Source of the DNA: UBA6163 sp031411655
GTDB lineage: Bacteria > Planctomycetota > Planctomycetia > Pirellulales > Pirellulaceae
Assembly: GCA_031411655.1 (NCBI GenBank)
Contig: JANOBM010000180.1
Location: 3,900-67,899, forward strand
DNA: 64,000 bases
Reading direction: 5' to 3'
Shown: one piece after another, positions 34,746-43,313 of the stretch
Layout of the letters: each line of letters starts with the position of its first letter
Position numbering within the stretch: the first letter of the stretch is position 1
Notes under the pieces: generated by a model
What the model was told of the DNA's origin: nothing
The model's database searches: none
What the model saw: the letters and a program-made list of their open reading frames with translations, nothing else
Made by a program: the position numbers and the translations under genes

Positions 34746-35090
34746 TTAGCGAGGGCTGAGGACTCGGATCGACTTTCTTGGGTTCTCCGCGCGTCGTCGA
34801 GCCAATGCTTCGCGTCGGCGGGCCATGAGGTCGTATCTCGCCAAGACGAGCCTCGCCAGCTCACCCATTGGCTGAACCGAGCCGCTGCGTTGGGAGCGGA
34901 TGTCCATCGGCATTGCCTCTGAACGCGTTGTCTCTAAACGCATTGCCGGTTCCGCAGCGGTAGTGCCCTGCCGAGTCGACATTGCGACGACACCTGCCTG
35001 GGATGGGGGGCTAACCGAATGGATTGCTGAGGAAGAGGCAACCGAATCGAATTGGTAAGGCAGATCGAAAAGTGACAATTGAGTGAACAT
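34746..35090 (-). CDS. Small hypothetical protein with N-terminal QLSLF clamp-type motif
   Basis: 114 residues, starting 'MFTQLSLFDLPYQF'. QLSLF is the consensus pentapeptide by which many polymerases and repair proteins bind the beta sliding clamp. The middle is low-complexity (Ser/Ala/Met/Thr). The C-terminal third is a basic helix ('LARYDLMARRREALARRR'), which could bind nucleic acid. No catalytic domain is visible. It lies on the same strand as the imuA-imuB pair, with the convergent LapA-type gene between. A role in replication or repair is inferred from motif and neighbourhood only. The first base of the ATG at 35090 is favoured over a TTG at 35096. Confidence 0.55.
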   Translation of the reverse strand: MFTQLSLFDLPYQFDSVASSSAIHSVSPPSQAGVVAMSTRQGTTAAEPAMRLETTRSEAMPMDIRSQRSGSVQPMGELARLVLARYDLMARRREALARRRAENPRKSIRVLSPR

Positions 35091-35244
35091 GACCAAACTT
35101 TCGATGGAAGAGGCTCGTTCTTGACCACGGGTGAATTGCGGTCGATTCGACCTTGATCACCCAACGAGAACCATCTTCAGCGTGTCCTGTGACACGTCTG
35201 GTCAACGCACGAAAAGAAATCTTAAAAATTCCTCACCAGGAAAA

Positions 35245-36372
35245 TCAGACTGCGACCAGTTGCACCAAATCACGCCGGTCATTGGCCTCGATTGCTCGGC
35301 GTTCCAAATCCTCATCCACCAGGCGGTACCAGACATCGCGCTGACGTGGAATGAAGCCCAACTCTTCGATCGCGTCGCGAATTTGTCGAAGGGTCAGAAA
35401 GTGGACTGTTCCCGCTTCAGCAACCACGTTCTCTTCAATCATCAGGCTGCCCATATCGTTGGCACCGAACAGCATCGCCAGTTGACCAATCTTCAACCCC
35501 TGCGTCACCCAACTACTTTGAATGCTGGGAACGTTATCAAGAAACAAACGAGAAACTGCCTGAGTTTTGAGGTATTCAAACGAGCCGGTCGGGAGGGTGT
35601 ACGCCATCTCAGTATGTTCGGGCTGGAAAGTCCAGCAGATGAACGCGGTGAAGCCACCTGTCTCGTCTTGCAAGTCACGAATGCGTTTCAAATGCTCGAC
35701 TCGCTCTTCAAGCGTTTCGACATGTCCAAACATCATCGTCGCCGTACTGATGCCACCCATCTGATGCCAGACACGCATCACTTCCAACCAATCGTCTGAC
35801 ATCACTTTTCCACGAGTCAATACTTGGCGAACCCGATCGACTAAGATTTCGGCACCGCCGCCAGGGATGGACCCAAGTCCCGCGCTGCGTAGCCGTTCGA
35901 GTACTTCTCGAAGCGGCATCTTATTGACTTTAGTAAAATGGTGGAGCTCAGGCGGACTGAAGCCGTGGATATTGATGGTTGGACACTCTCGCTTGATATC
36001 GCGGAGCATCTCTTCGTACCAATCAAGCGTAAACTTGGGATGGAGTCCACCCTGAAGCAAAATCTGGTTGCCACCAAGTTCTACGGTTTCTCGCACCTTC
36101 GCAAGCAACACTTCTCGCGGCAAAACGTAACCCTCATCGCTTTTCGGGCCGCGATAGAAGGCGCAAAAATTACAGACGGCCGTACAGATATTGGTGTAGT
36201 TGATGTTGCGATCGACGTTGTAGGTGCGATACGGCTCCGGGTGCAGACGCCGGGTGACCGCATCTGCGGCAGCACCGATCGCGGCAAGGTCATTCGAACG
36301 TAGTAGCGTGAGCGCATCATCGCACGATAATCGAACACCGCTGACCGCCTTATCGAGTAGAGAATTAATCAT
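35245..36372 (-). CDS. mqnC: Cyclic dehypoxanthinyl futalosine synthase (radical SAM)
   Basis: 375 residues. The radical SAM cluster is visible as 'ICTAVCNFCAFYR' (CX3CX2C), followed by 'LGGNQILLQGGLHPKFTLDWYEE' and 'INIHGFSPPELHHFTKVN', which are diagnostic of the MqnC/MqnE/CofH group. 'GLGSIPGGGAEIL' and 'MMFGHVETLEERVEHL' complete the match. Absence of MqnE-like features and the adjacent chorismate dehydratase gene favour MqnC. It closes the ring of dehypoxanthinyl futalosine in the futalosine route to menaquinone. The start is nine bases after the mqnA stop. mqnB, mqnD and mqnE are not in the window. Confidence 0.92.
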   Translation of the reverse strand: MINSLLDKAVSGVRLSCDDALTLLRSNDLAAIGAAADAVTRRLHPEPYRTYNVDRNINYTNICTAVCNFCAFYRGPKSDEGYVLPREVLLAKVRETVELGGNQILLQGGLHPKFTLDWYEEMLRDIKRECPTINIHGFSPPELHHFTKVNKMPLREVLERLRSAGLGSIPGGGAEILVDRVRQVLTRGKVMSDDWLEVMRVWHQMGGISTATMMFGHVETLEERVEHLKRIRDLQDETGGFTAFICWTFQPEHTEMAYTLPTGSFEYLKTQAVSRLFLDNVPSIQSSWVTQGLKIGQLAMLFGANDMGSLMIEENVVAEAGTVHFLTLRQIRDAIEELGFIPRQRDVWYRLVDEDLERRAIEANDRRDLVQLVAV

Positions 36373-36381
36373 CAGTTCAGG

Positions 36382-37230
36382 TTATGGTGTGGGGAATGAT
36401 CGCGGTGTTGCGAGAGCAGATGTTGGCTTTGTTACTGCCGGTAGAGGATCGAGCAGCCCAAGACGTGAAGCCTTTTGGCGAAACAGTTCTAACCCATCTA
36501 ACTCGCGTGGTCCGAGTTCAAAATACAGGTTCTCTTCAAAGTATCGACTGAGATCGTCGATCGTCAAACCATGCGGTCCAGCTTCTTTGCGAGCGATTTC
36601 TGCAAAGGATGCTGTCCCCGCATCGCGAGACTGTTGTAATGCGTTTATCAACGAAGCGGTTTCAACAGGCAATCGCGATGCGAGATTCTCTCTTGCAACC
36701 CACATCGCGAAAACAAAGGGCAAGCCCGTCCACTGACACCACTTCTCACCCAAATCCCAGATCTCGTCGTACAAATCCAGTTGAGGATGCATGGCACGAT
36801 CACCGATCAGAAGCACCGCATCGACGTCAGCGGAAGTCGGATCTTGTTCCATCGTCAGTGTCACGGCAACGGGGTGGATTCCGTGCAACTCCGATAGCAG
36901 AATTCGCACCATCGTCGCGCTGGTACGGCTCCCTTCGTCGAGAGCCAATCGCTTGATCTGCGAAATCGGCACACGACTTAAAAGACGCACGCTCCAAACC
37001 GGGCCGCGACAGGCTATCGCCGCATCCGACACGACTCGGTAGCCCCGTGGAATACCTCGAAAAAATTCGATCGAGGGGACGAGTGCCACGTCCAGTCTGC
37101 CGGAGGAGAGGTCGTCCGCTAAACGGCTCGGCAAATTGAGCGACAAGTCCGCGATCCCGCGCAACCGCTCTCGCAGCCCATGGATGAGCGGTCGAGAATT
37201 TAAATAGGAAACGGCGCCTACGCGAAGCAT
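36382..37230 (-). CDS. mqnA: Chorismate dehydratase
   Basis: 282 residues. The protein opens with 'LRVGAVSYLNSRPLIHGL', the signature of MqnA/MqnD periplasmic-binding-protein-fold enzymes, then 'RLDVALVPSIEFFRG', 'ALDEGSRTSATMVRILL' and 'LPFVFAMWVARENL'. MqnA removes water from chorismate to give 3-[(1-carboxyvinyl)oxy]benzoate, the first step of the futalosine pathway. MqnD is a relative, but the 'SYLNSRPL' start and neighbouring mqnC favour MqnA. It has no signal peptide. It is co-directional with mqnC (nine bases apart) and with the upstream SecA-like gene (109 bases). Confidence 0.92.
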   Translation of the reverse strand: MLRVGAVSYLNSRPLIHGLRERLRGIADLSLNLPSRLADDLSSGRLDVALVPSIEFFRGIPRGYRVVSDAAIACRGPVWSVRLLSRVPISQIKRLALDEGSRTSATMVRILLSELHGIHPVAVTLTMEQDPTSADVDAVLLIGDRAMHPQLDLYDEIWDLGEKWCQWTGLPFVFAMWVARENLASRLPVETASLINALQQSRDAGTASFAEIARKEAGPHGLTIDDLSRYFEENLYFELGPRELDGLELFRQKASRLGLLDPLPAVTKPTSALATPRSFPTP

Positions 37231-37339
37231 TTTTTATCGCCATGTCGAGCTGGTTGTCTGCCCGACGATAACCGAACATGCGTCGTCGAGGCAACCGGCC
37301 AGCAGTCGCGATTTCGCAGCCACATGGGTTGAAAAACGA

Positions 37340-39499
37340 TCAATCGGGCGTGTCGAGATACGGGTCTTGGCCGATTTCGCGCTGCATCTTTTTCCGCTCT
37401 TTTTCATGGTGAAGCAGTACCATGCGATCACGGAAGTGCTTTCGTTCCACGCGGCGCTGAGCCTTTCGGAACAACGAGGCGTAACGATCCACATTTGCAG
37501 GGGAGGCCTGTCCGACGATGGACGCCCCCAATTTCTTCAATGCTTCGCTCTTTTCCGGGCCTAGACCGTTTTTAAGAATGTCATCGTCAAGCGAAAGATA
37601 TTGGCGATAGGAGCCTTTGTCGCCTTGGCGGCCACAGCGCCCGATCAATTGACGGTCGATTCGAGCCGCGTCATGCATTTCGGTGCAAATGACATGCATT
37701 CCTCCCAGCTTTTCGATCTCCGGTTTTAATTTCACGTCGGTTCCTCGGCCTGCCATGTTGGTCGCGACCGTGACTTTGCATCTCTCACCAGCCCGCGCGA
37801 CGATTTCGGCTTCTTCGGCCACCTTATTGGCATTCAGAACTTCATGAGGGATACCGGCATGTTCCAGCAACCGAGATAAGACCTCACTCTTGTCGATCGA
37901 TCGAGTGCCGATCAGTACGGGCCGACCCGATGAATGCAATGATACGACCTCCTCAACGATCGCCTCGTACTTCTTTAGCGCACTGCCGAACACTCGGTCA
38001 GCAAGTTGTTCACGGCGTGGGGGACGATTAGTAGGAACACGAAGCACCGGGGTGCGGTAGATTCGTTTTAGCTCACCGGCGCTGGTTGCTGCGGTTCCAG
38101 TCATCCCCGCCAGCCGTTCATAACGAAGGAACAAATCCTGGATGGTGATACGAGCGGCCTGACCGGTGGGAACGCTGATCTCTATCTGCTCTTTTGCCTC
38201 GATGGCTTGGTGGATCCCATCACGCCATTTTCGACCTTCCGCAAGGCGTCCAGTGAACTCATCGACGATTACGATTTCGTCGCCACCCTTTTCGCTAGGG
38301 CGCACTACGTACTGACGGTTGAGCGTAAATTCCTCGTAAACCTTGATGGCTCGCTCGGTGAATTCGTAGAGGTCTACCAATCCCATGGTGCGAACAAGGT
38401 CTTGCTTGGGAAGCGAGCGGACTTTTTGACGGCCACGGGCTGTCAGTTCAAATCGCTTCGTTTCATTATCGATGTAATAGTGTTCCTCCGCCTTAAATTG
38501 CGGCGCGATTTCGGCAGCCCAGCGATAGGTTTGGACGATTTGGTCGCGTACGTTGTCTTCAATGGAACCAATGATGAGCGGCGTGCGGGCCTCGTCGATC
38601 AAGATGCTGTCGGCTTCATCGACGAGACAGAAATGCATTCCCCGCATCACGACAGCATCACCTGTTTGACTGAAGCCACCGCCACCACCGTCTCCGAGCA
38701 TCTCCGTTTGCAATCGATTCTGAGCACGCATCAGCAAGCGATCGCGAAGAAAATCAAACCCAAATTCCTTCGCCGTTCCGTAGGTCACTGCTGCTGCATA
38801 GGCGGTTCGCCTCGCCGTTTGGTCGTCGGGTGTCTGAATCACGCCGACCGATATGCCCAGCAAATCAAAAAGCGGTCGCATCCACTCCGCATCACGTTTG
38901 GCGAGGTAATCATTGACGGTCGCAAGGTGTGCACCCTTACCGACCAGCGAATGGAGATAAAGAGGTAGCGTTGCGGTCAGCGTCTTACCCTCACCGGTTT
39001 GCATCTCCGCGATGTAACCTTCGAAAAGTGCGATGCCGCCAATCATTTGAACGTCGTAATGACGCATCGCCAATGCACGGCGTCCAGCTTCTCTCACCAA
39101 CGCGTAAGCTTCAGGAAGAATCGATGCAAGTTTCTCGCCTGCCATGGCCCGATAGCGAATCGCGAGGCTTCGTTTTCGTAAATTCGATTCCTCCTCCGAC
39201 ATCAGTATGGGCTCGATCGCGTTGATTTGATGGAGCAGCTTACGCCACCGCACCATACGAAAAGAAAATCCGCTAAGCCCGAATCGGAAGCCCGATGATT
39301 GCTTGGACGCGGGTGTGGGCGCTGTTGGCGAAGGCGTGAGAGCCGCAGAGTCGCCGTCATCGTTTGCTTCGTTAACTTCAGAAAGAAGAGTACTTAGCGA
39401 ATTCTCACCCAAAGCGTCACCAGAAACCGGAAGCTCGTTGGGTTGCAACGCTGGATTCGGCTCGGTCGATCGTGAGGGGAAGTTGGAAGCGGTCGTCAT
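37340..39499 (-). CDS. SecA-like preprotein translocase ATPase lacking the C-terminal domains
   Basis: 719 residues. After a ~85-residue Pro/Ser-rich extension, the SecA core is clear. It includes 'AMRHYDVQMIGGIALFEGYIAEMQTGEGKT' (Walker A), 'LVDEADSILIDEARTPLIIG' (Walker B), the preprotein cross-linking region (~310-430), 'GMTGTAATSAGELKRIY', 'NMAGRGTDVKL' and 'LIGRCGRQGDKGSYRQ' (motif VI). The chain then ends within the first part of the helical scaffold ('FRKAQRRVERKHFRDRM'), so the wing domain and zinc tail of standard ~900-residue SecA are missing. A second, accessory SecA is therefore likely, with the housekeeping gene elsewhere. It may move a special substrate, but none is identified here. 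Confidence 0.85.
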   Translation of the reverse strand: MTTASNFPSRSTEPNPALQPNELPVSGDALGENSLSTLLSEVNEANDDGDSAALTPSPTAPTPASKQSSGFRFGLSGFSFRMVRWRKLLHQINAIEPILMSEEESNLRKRSLAIRYRAMAGEKLASILPEAYALVREAGRRALAMRHYDVQMIGGIALFEGYIAEMQTGEGKTLTATLPLYLHSLVGKGAHLATVNDYLAKRDAEWMRPLFDLLGISVGVIQTPDDQTARRTAYAAAVTYGTAKEFGFDFLRDRLLMRAQNRLQTEMLGDGGGGGFSQTGDAVVMRGMHFCLVDEADSILIDEARTPLIIGSIEDNVRDQIVQTYRWAAEIAPQFKAEEHYYIDNETKRFELTARGRQKVRSLPKQDLVRTMGLVDLYEFTERAIKVYEEFTLNRQYVVRPSEKGGDEIVIVDEFTGRLAEGRKWRDGIHQAIEAKEQIEISVPTGQAARITIQDLFLRYERLAGMTGTAATSAGELKRIYRTPVLRVPTNRPPRREQLADRVFGSALKKYEAIVEEVVSLHSSGRPVLIGTRSIDKSEVLSRLLEHAGIPHEVLNANKVAEEAEIVARAGERCKVTVATNMAGRGTDVKLKPEIEKLGGMHVICTEMHDAARIDRQLIGRCGRQGDKGSYRQYLSLDDDILKNGLGPEKSEALKKLGASIVGQASPANVDRYASLFRKAQRRVERKHFRDRMVLLHHEKERKKMQREIGQDPYLDTPD

Positions 39500-39707
39500 A
39501 ATGCCTAGGACTTTGAGTCTAATAACCAGTTCGGCTCATTTTAGCGAATCTATCCGCCGACGAGACCGCTAAAAATCGATCGAAAAACCGGAAGATGCGT
39601 ATTCTGGGTCGTGTTTCACTGCTGATCCGAAGGTTCTGAATGCAACGGTCGATTCTGTCGATCCTCTTTTCCAGGTCGTAGTAGTATTCCCGGACCTTCG
39701 AGAACCA

Positions 39708-41195
39708 ATGATGAAACTGTACTTGCGTGGGTTGACGATGACGGCGGCTTTGCTGTCAACCTCAGTCGCATTTTCCGCCGATCAAATCGCATCCTCCTAC
39801 GTCGGCGACTCCGAAGCTGATTACTACGGTGAGGAGGCAGCTCCATCCGAGTACCCCATCACCGAACAGTCGGATAACGAGGATGCCAGTATCGTCCAGG
39901 CGTCAGCATCCCTGCATGCCGGCGATGAGGCGATGGCGCCACGCAGTTCAGTACAAGCCGCTTCCTCCTACAACGGGTCGCCAGCGCCGTACGCTCCGCA
40001 AGCAGCTTACGTACCAGCCAACCCTTACCAGGCCGTAGGCTTCCGCCAAAACAGAGCGTCCCATTCCATGTCTTCGGATTGCGACGGAAGTTGCAATGGC
40101 TCATGCAATGGTGGCTGTGCCGCTAGAGGTCGGTTCAGTCGTTTGATGTCGAACCGCTGCCCCGATGTGTGGCTGCAAGCAGAGACTCTGCTATGGTTCT
40201 CGCAAACCCGTACCACACCGCCGCTGGTCGCCTTGGCGCCAGCAGGTGAATTGCCCTTCCTTGGCAACCCAAACGCAACGGTTGTCGGCGATCAGTACGG
40301 AAACAATCTGGCACCGGGATTGCGTTTGGACTTCGGCAAGTACTTCGGCAACGGAAATTTCGGGATTGGAGGTCGTCTTTGGGGTCTCACTGACGACGAT
40401 GAAAGCTTGAGCCTATCGGGCGATGGTACCGGACAATCGATCGGTCGCCCGTTCTTTAACTCCGGAATTGGAATCGAGGACGCTGTCTTCGTTGCCTTCG
40501 AAGCGGGCGGTGTCGATGACTTCCAAGGTTCGGTGAGCGGACAAACTTCGCTGAGCTTGGTGGCCGCAGAAGCCTATGGCCGGATGAATCTTGGAAGCGG
40601 AAACGAATACCACACCGACTTGATCGGTGGTTACTCCTACTTCGGTATTGATGACGACCTTGCGATTCGCAGCACGTCGATCGATAAGGAAGACGGTGGT
40701 GTGACGACATTCAGCGATTCGTTCCGAGCGAAAAACCGATTCCATGGTGGACAACTCGGAGCCGAAACGATCCTGCGTCGTGGTCGATGGGTGGCTCGAT
40801 CGTTGACCAAGGTCCACTTGGGCAACATGAATCAAACCATGGCGATGGAAGGCCGTGCTACTGTGACCGATAACAACCTAGCACCTCTCCAAACGTTTAA
40901 TCGGGGTTTGTTGGTCGCAGACGGAAATCGTGGTGTGTTTCAACGGGACCAATTCGCTTTCGCACCCGAACTCAACCTTAAGCTCGGTTATCGCTTCCGA
41001 GACCACGTGACGTTTACCGTAGGTTACAGTTTCATCTACTGGAACAATGTCGCACTTGCTGGGCAACACATCGATCGTAACATCGACCTTGATACGACCA
41101 ACCTAGCTGCGGTCACTCAGTCACCAGCCTTCCGCTTCCGAAATTCGGGATTCTGGGCCCAAGGCGTTGATCTTGGCACAACGATTGAGTTCTAA
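39708..41195 (+). CDS. BBP7-family outer-membrane beta-barrel protein
   Basis: 495 residues. The signal peptide ('LRGLTMTAALLSTSVAFSA') is followed by an acidic, disordered region of ~100 residues. A Cys-rich stretch 'CDGSCNGSCNGGC' lies at ~126. A beta-barrel with the BBP7 pattern then follows: 'VWLQAETLLWFSQTRTTPPLV', 'LAPGLRLDFGKYFG', 'NKGGFQLGAETI'-like strands ('FHGGQLGAETILRRGRW'), and 'LKLGYRFRDHVTFTVGYSFIYWNNV' near the end. The last residues end in aromatic Phe ('TTIEF'), as expected of BAM-inserted barrels. BBP7 proteins are common and numerous in planctomycetes, with unknown function. A strong terminator lies 64 bases after the stop. Two starting ATGs are adjacent (39708, 39711). 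Confidence 0.85.
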   Translation: MMKLYLRGLTMTAALLSTSVAFSADQIASSYVGDSEADYYGEEAAPSEYPITEQSDNEDASIVQASASLHAGDEAMAPRSSVQAASSYNGSPAPYAPQAAYVPANPYQAVGFRQNRASHSMSSDCDGSCNGSCNGGCAARGRFSRLMSNRCPDVWLQAETLLWFSQTRTTPPLVALAPAGELPFLGNPNATVVGDQYGNNLAPGLRLDFGKYFGNGNFGIGGRLWGLTDDDESLSLSGDGTGQSIGRPFFNSGIGIEDAVFVAFEAGGVDDFQGSVSGQTSLSLVAAEAYGRMNLGSGNEYHTDLIGGYSYFGIDDDLAIRSTSIDKEDGGVTTFSDSFRAKNRFHGGQLGAETILRRGRWVARSLTKVHLGNMNQTMAMEGRATVTDNNLAPLQTFNRGLLVADGNRGVFQRDQFAFAPELNLKLGYRFRDHVTFTVGYSFIYWNNVALAGQHIDRNIDLDTTNLAAVTQSPAFRFRNSGFWAQGVDLGTTIEF

Positions 41196-41258
41196 GGGAC
41201 CTACCGATCACGGCACCAGATGCCGGGAATCATCACAGCCGTGATTGATAGTCAATCC

Positions 41259-41291
41259 AAAAAGCGTGCTCTCACAAGAGCACGCTTTTTT
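41259..41291 (+). terminator. Strong rho-independent terminator after the BBP7 gene
   Basis: A 14-bp perfect stem (AAAAAGCGTGCTCT, loop CACA, AGAGCACGCTTTTT) is followed by further T. Because the left arm begins with A's, it can also act on the minus strand. It lies between the BBP7 gene and the SMP-30 gene, both on plus. Confidence 0.92.
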
Positions 41292-41378
41292 CGTTTACCT
41301 GCGACTTAACGCTATACTTCTCCACAGGCGTTCCGCCTCCCAAACTTCTAGTTTCCCCTTCAAGAGACCGAGATTTCA

Positions 41379-42296
41379 ATGCTCATTCGATCTGGCTTTT
41401 TACGCCTGGCTGCAATGCCGCTGTTGTTTGCCCTGAGCACCGTTCATGCACAAGACACGATCACTCCACTGGGCCCTGTTGAGCTTGTAAAGAATGGATT
41501 CGAATTCACGGAGGGGCCGGCCAGTGCCTCCGATGGAACGATTTATTTTAGCGACATACCGGCAAACACCATTCATCGTTTGTCCAACGATGGTTCAATC
41601 GCGGTATTTTCCAAAGAATCCAATCACACGAACGGAATGATTTTCACTGCGGACGGGCGTTTGCTGGGTTGTCAAATGGATGGAGCAGTGGTTCAGTACG
41701 ATCTGGAAACCGGGCGTGTGGCCAAAGTCATCGCCGACTCATTCGAGAGCAAGCGTTTCAATGCACCGAACGACTTGATCATCGATAAGGAAGGAGGGAT
41801 CTATTTTACCGATCCACTCTATCGTGCTCCCGATCCACTTCCCCAAGGAGTGCAAACCGTCTACTACATCTCAAGTAAGGCCGTCGTCAGCCGAGTTACG
41901 GAACCAATCGCTGCACCCAATGGAATCGCACTTTCACCCGACGCCAAGACACTCTATGTCATTCCTAGCATGCAGTCGCAAATGTTAGCGTACGATGTCG
42001 AAAGCCCAGGAAAGCTGGCGAATCAACGCGTCTTTTGTACCTTGCGTCAACCCGCAGGACAGTCGAAAACCGGTGGCGATGGAATGGTCGTCGATGCCGA
42101 GGGTAATCTGTATATCACGACGCACATCGGCATACAGATCTTTTCACCTGACGGTGCCTCGATCGGTGTTGTGGCGATTCCCGAACATCCAGCGAATGTG
42201 ACTTTCGGTGGGATCGATCGAAAAACCATGTATGTCACCGCGCGAACAGGTCTTTACAAAGTCTCGATGCCAATTGCGGGACTAGAGCCTAACTAA
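41379..42296 (+). CDS. Secreted SMP-30/gluconolactonase-family protein
   Basis: 305 residues. A signal peptide ('LRLAAMPLLFALSTVHA') is followed by a six-bladed SMP-30/LRE-like propeller. Family features are 'FEFTEGPASASDGTIYFSDIPANTIHRL', 'NGMIFTADGRLLGCQ', 'FNAPNDLIIDKEGGIYFTDP' (calcium-type Asn/Asp) and 'APNGIALSPDAKTLYV'. Members are lactonases (for example gluconolactonase), esterases or binding proteins. The substrate is unknown. The gene converges on the SDR gene with a four-base overlap of the stops. Confidence 0.9.
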   Translation: MLIRSGFLRLAAMPLLFALSTVHAQDTITPLGPVELVKNGFEFTEGPASASDGTIYFSDIPANTIHRLSNDGSIAVFSKESNHTNGMIFTADGRLLGCQMDGAVVQYDLETGRVAKVIADSFESKRFNAPNDLIIDKEGGIYFTDPLYRAPDPLPQGVQTVYYISSKAVVSRVTEPIAAPNGIALSPDAKTLYVIPSMQSQMLAYDVESPGKLANQRVFCTLRQPAGQSKTGGDGMVVDAEGNLYITTHIGIQIFSPDGASIGVVAIPEHPANVTFGGIDRKTMYVTARTGLYKVSMPIAGLEPN

Positions 42297-43132
42297 CGAT
42301 CACCGAGTTGCCCTCGCAGCGCATCTGGCAAGTCCGGTTGTTGCCAGGTGCTCATGCCACCATCGATCAGCAGTGTTTGGCCATGAATGTGCTCGGCCGC
42401 ATCGCTTAATAAGAATACGGCTGCTCCACCGCATACATCTGCTTCCGGGACGATGCCGCTTGGCGTGTGCAATCGCATCCAGCGCAGTGCATCCTCGTCG
42501 CTCGACAATACTGCATTGGTTAATGGAGTTCGGACCAGTCCGGGGGCGATTGAATTAACGCGAATGCCATGGGGCGCGAGCGATACGCACAGCGATCGAA
42601 CCATTGCGGCAACTGCACCTTTACTCGCGTCGTATGCAACGTGGGTTGGCTCTGCCAAAACCCCATTGATCGAACCGGTAAACAAGACGCGACCCCGAAC
42701 CCCATTGGTTACCCAATGCTTCGCGAATGCCTGAGTGAGAAAAAAACCCGCATCCACGTTGAGTCGCATGGTGCGTCGATACCGCTCTACCGTCATGTCT
42801 AGATACGGCAGGTCGATAAAAGTACCTGCGTTGTTCACCAACAAATCGATCGCAGGGAAATTGTGCAAGACTGTCTTGGCGAGTCGTTGCCACGCGGCAT
42901 CATCCTCGACCAGCAAGTCCGTAGCGATGCACGTGGCCCTTGCACCTGCTGCATGGCACTCAACGAGCACCTTTTCGGCCGCATCGTCATGCCGAAGTCC
43001 ATGAATCACAACGCCTCCACCTGCTTGGGCGACAGCAACTGCGATTGCGGCACCCACACCTTGTGTACCGCCGGTAATAAAAGCTGTATGGCCTTCAAGG
43101 GAAAATGTTGCGGGACGGTTAACACTTGGCAT
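42293..43132 (-). CDS. Short-chain dehydrogenase/reductase (SDR)
   Basis: 279 residues. Classical SDR: nucleotide-binding 'ITGGTQGVGAAIA' at ~18, 'LLVNNAGTF' at ~97, catalytic Ser in 'VLFTGSINGV' and the Tyr-Lys pair in 'VAYDASKGAVAAM', then 'RVNSIAPGLVRTPL'. C-terminal 'GQTLLIDGGMSTW' is the usual closing element. The substrate is not predictable. The stop codons of this gene and the SMP-30 gene overlap (tail to tail). Together with the SMP-30 protein it could belong to sugar or sugar-acid metabolism, as could the upstream UxaA-type gene, but this is only suggested by context. Confidence 0.92.
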   Translation of the reverse strand: MPSVNRPATFSLEGHTAFITGGTQGVGAAIAVAVAQAGGGVVIHGLRHDDAAEKVLVECHAAGARATCIATDLLVEDDAAWQRLAKTVLHNFPAIDLLVNNAGTFIDLPYLDMTVERYRRTMRLNVDAGFFLTQAFAKHWVTNGVRGRVLFTGSINGVLAEPTHVAYDASKGAVAAMVRSLCVSLAPHGIRVNSIAPGLVRTPLTNAVLSSDEDALRWMRLHTPSGIVPEADVCGGAAVFLLSDAAEHIHGQTLLIDGGMSTWQQPDLPDALRGQLGDR

Positions 43133-43313
43133 GGGAAAATGGTGATAGGTAGTGGTAAAACGAAAAACGGCAAGAAATGACCGTTGACCGACACACGGTT
43201 ACGACTCGAAAGCAACGTGACACCCGCCTCGGTTGTGCATGGCAAGGCGACGGTGCTGATCGTGATCAATCATACTATGCGATACCGTTTATCAGCATCG
43301 CAGGTTCCGACCT

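Noticed and set aside
35131..35799. 222-residue plus frame opposite mqnC
   Set aside because: mqnC has diagnostic motifs; the plus frame has none.
38207..38968. 253-residue plus frame opposite the SecA-like gene
   Set aside because: Antisense to conserved ATPase motifs; shadow.
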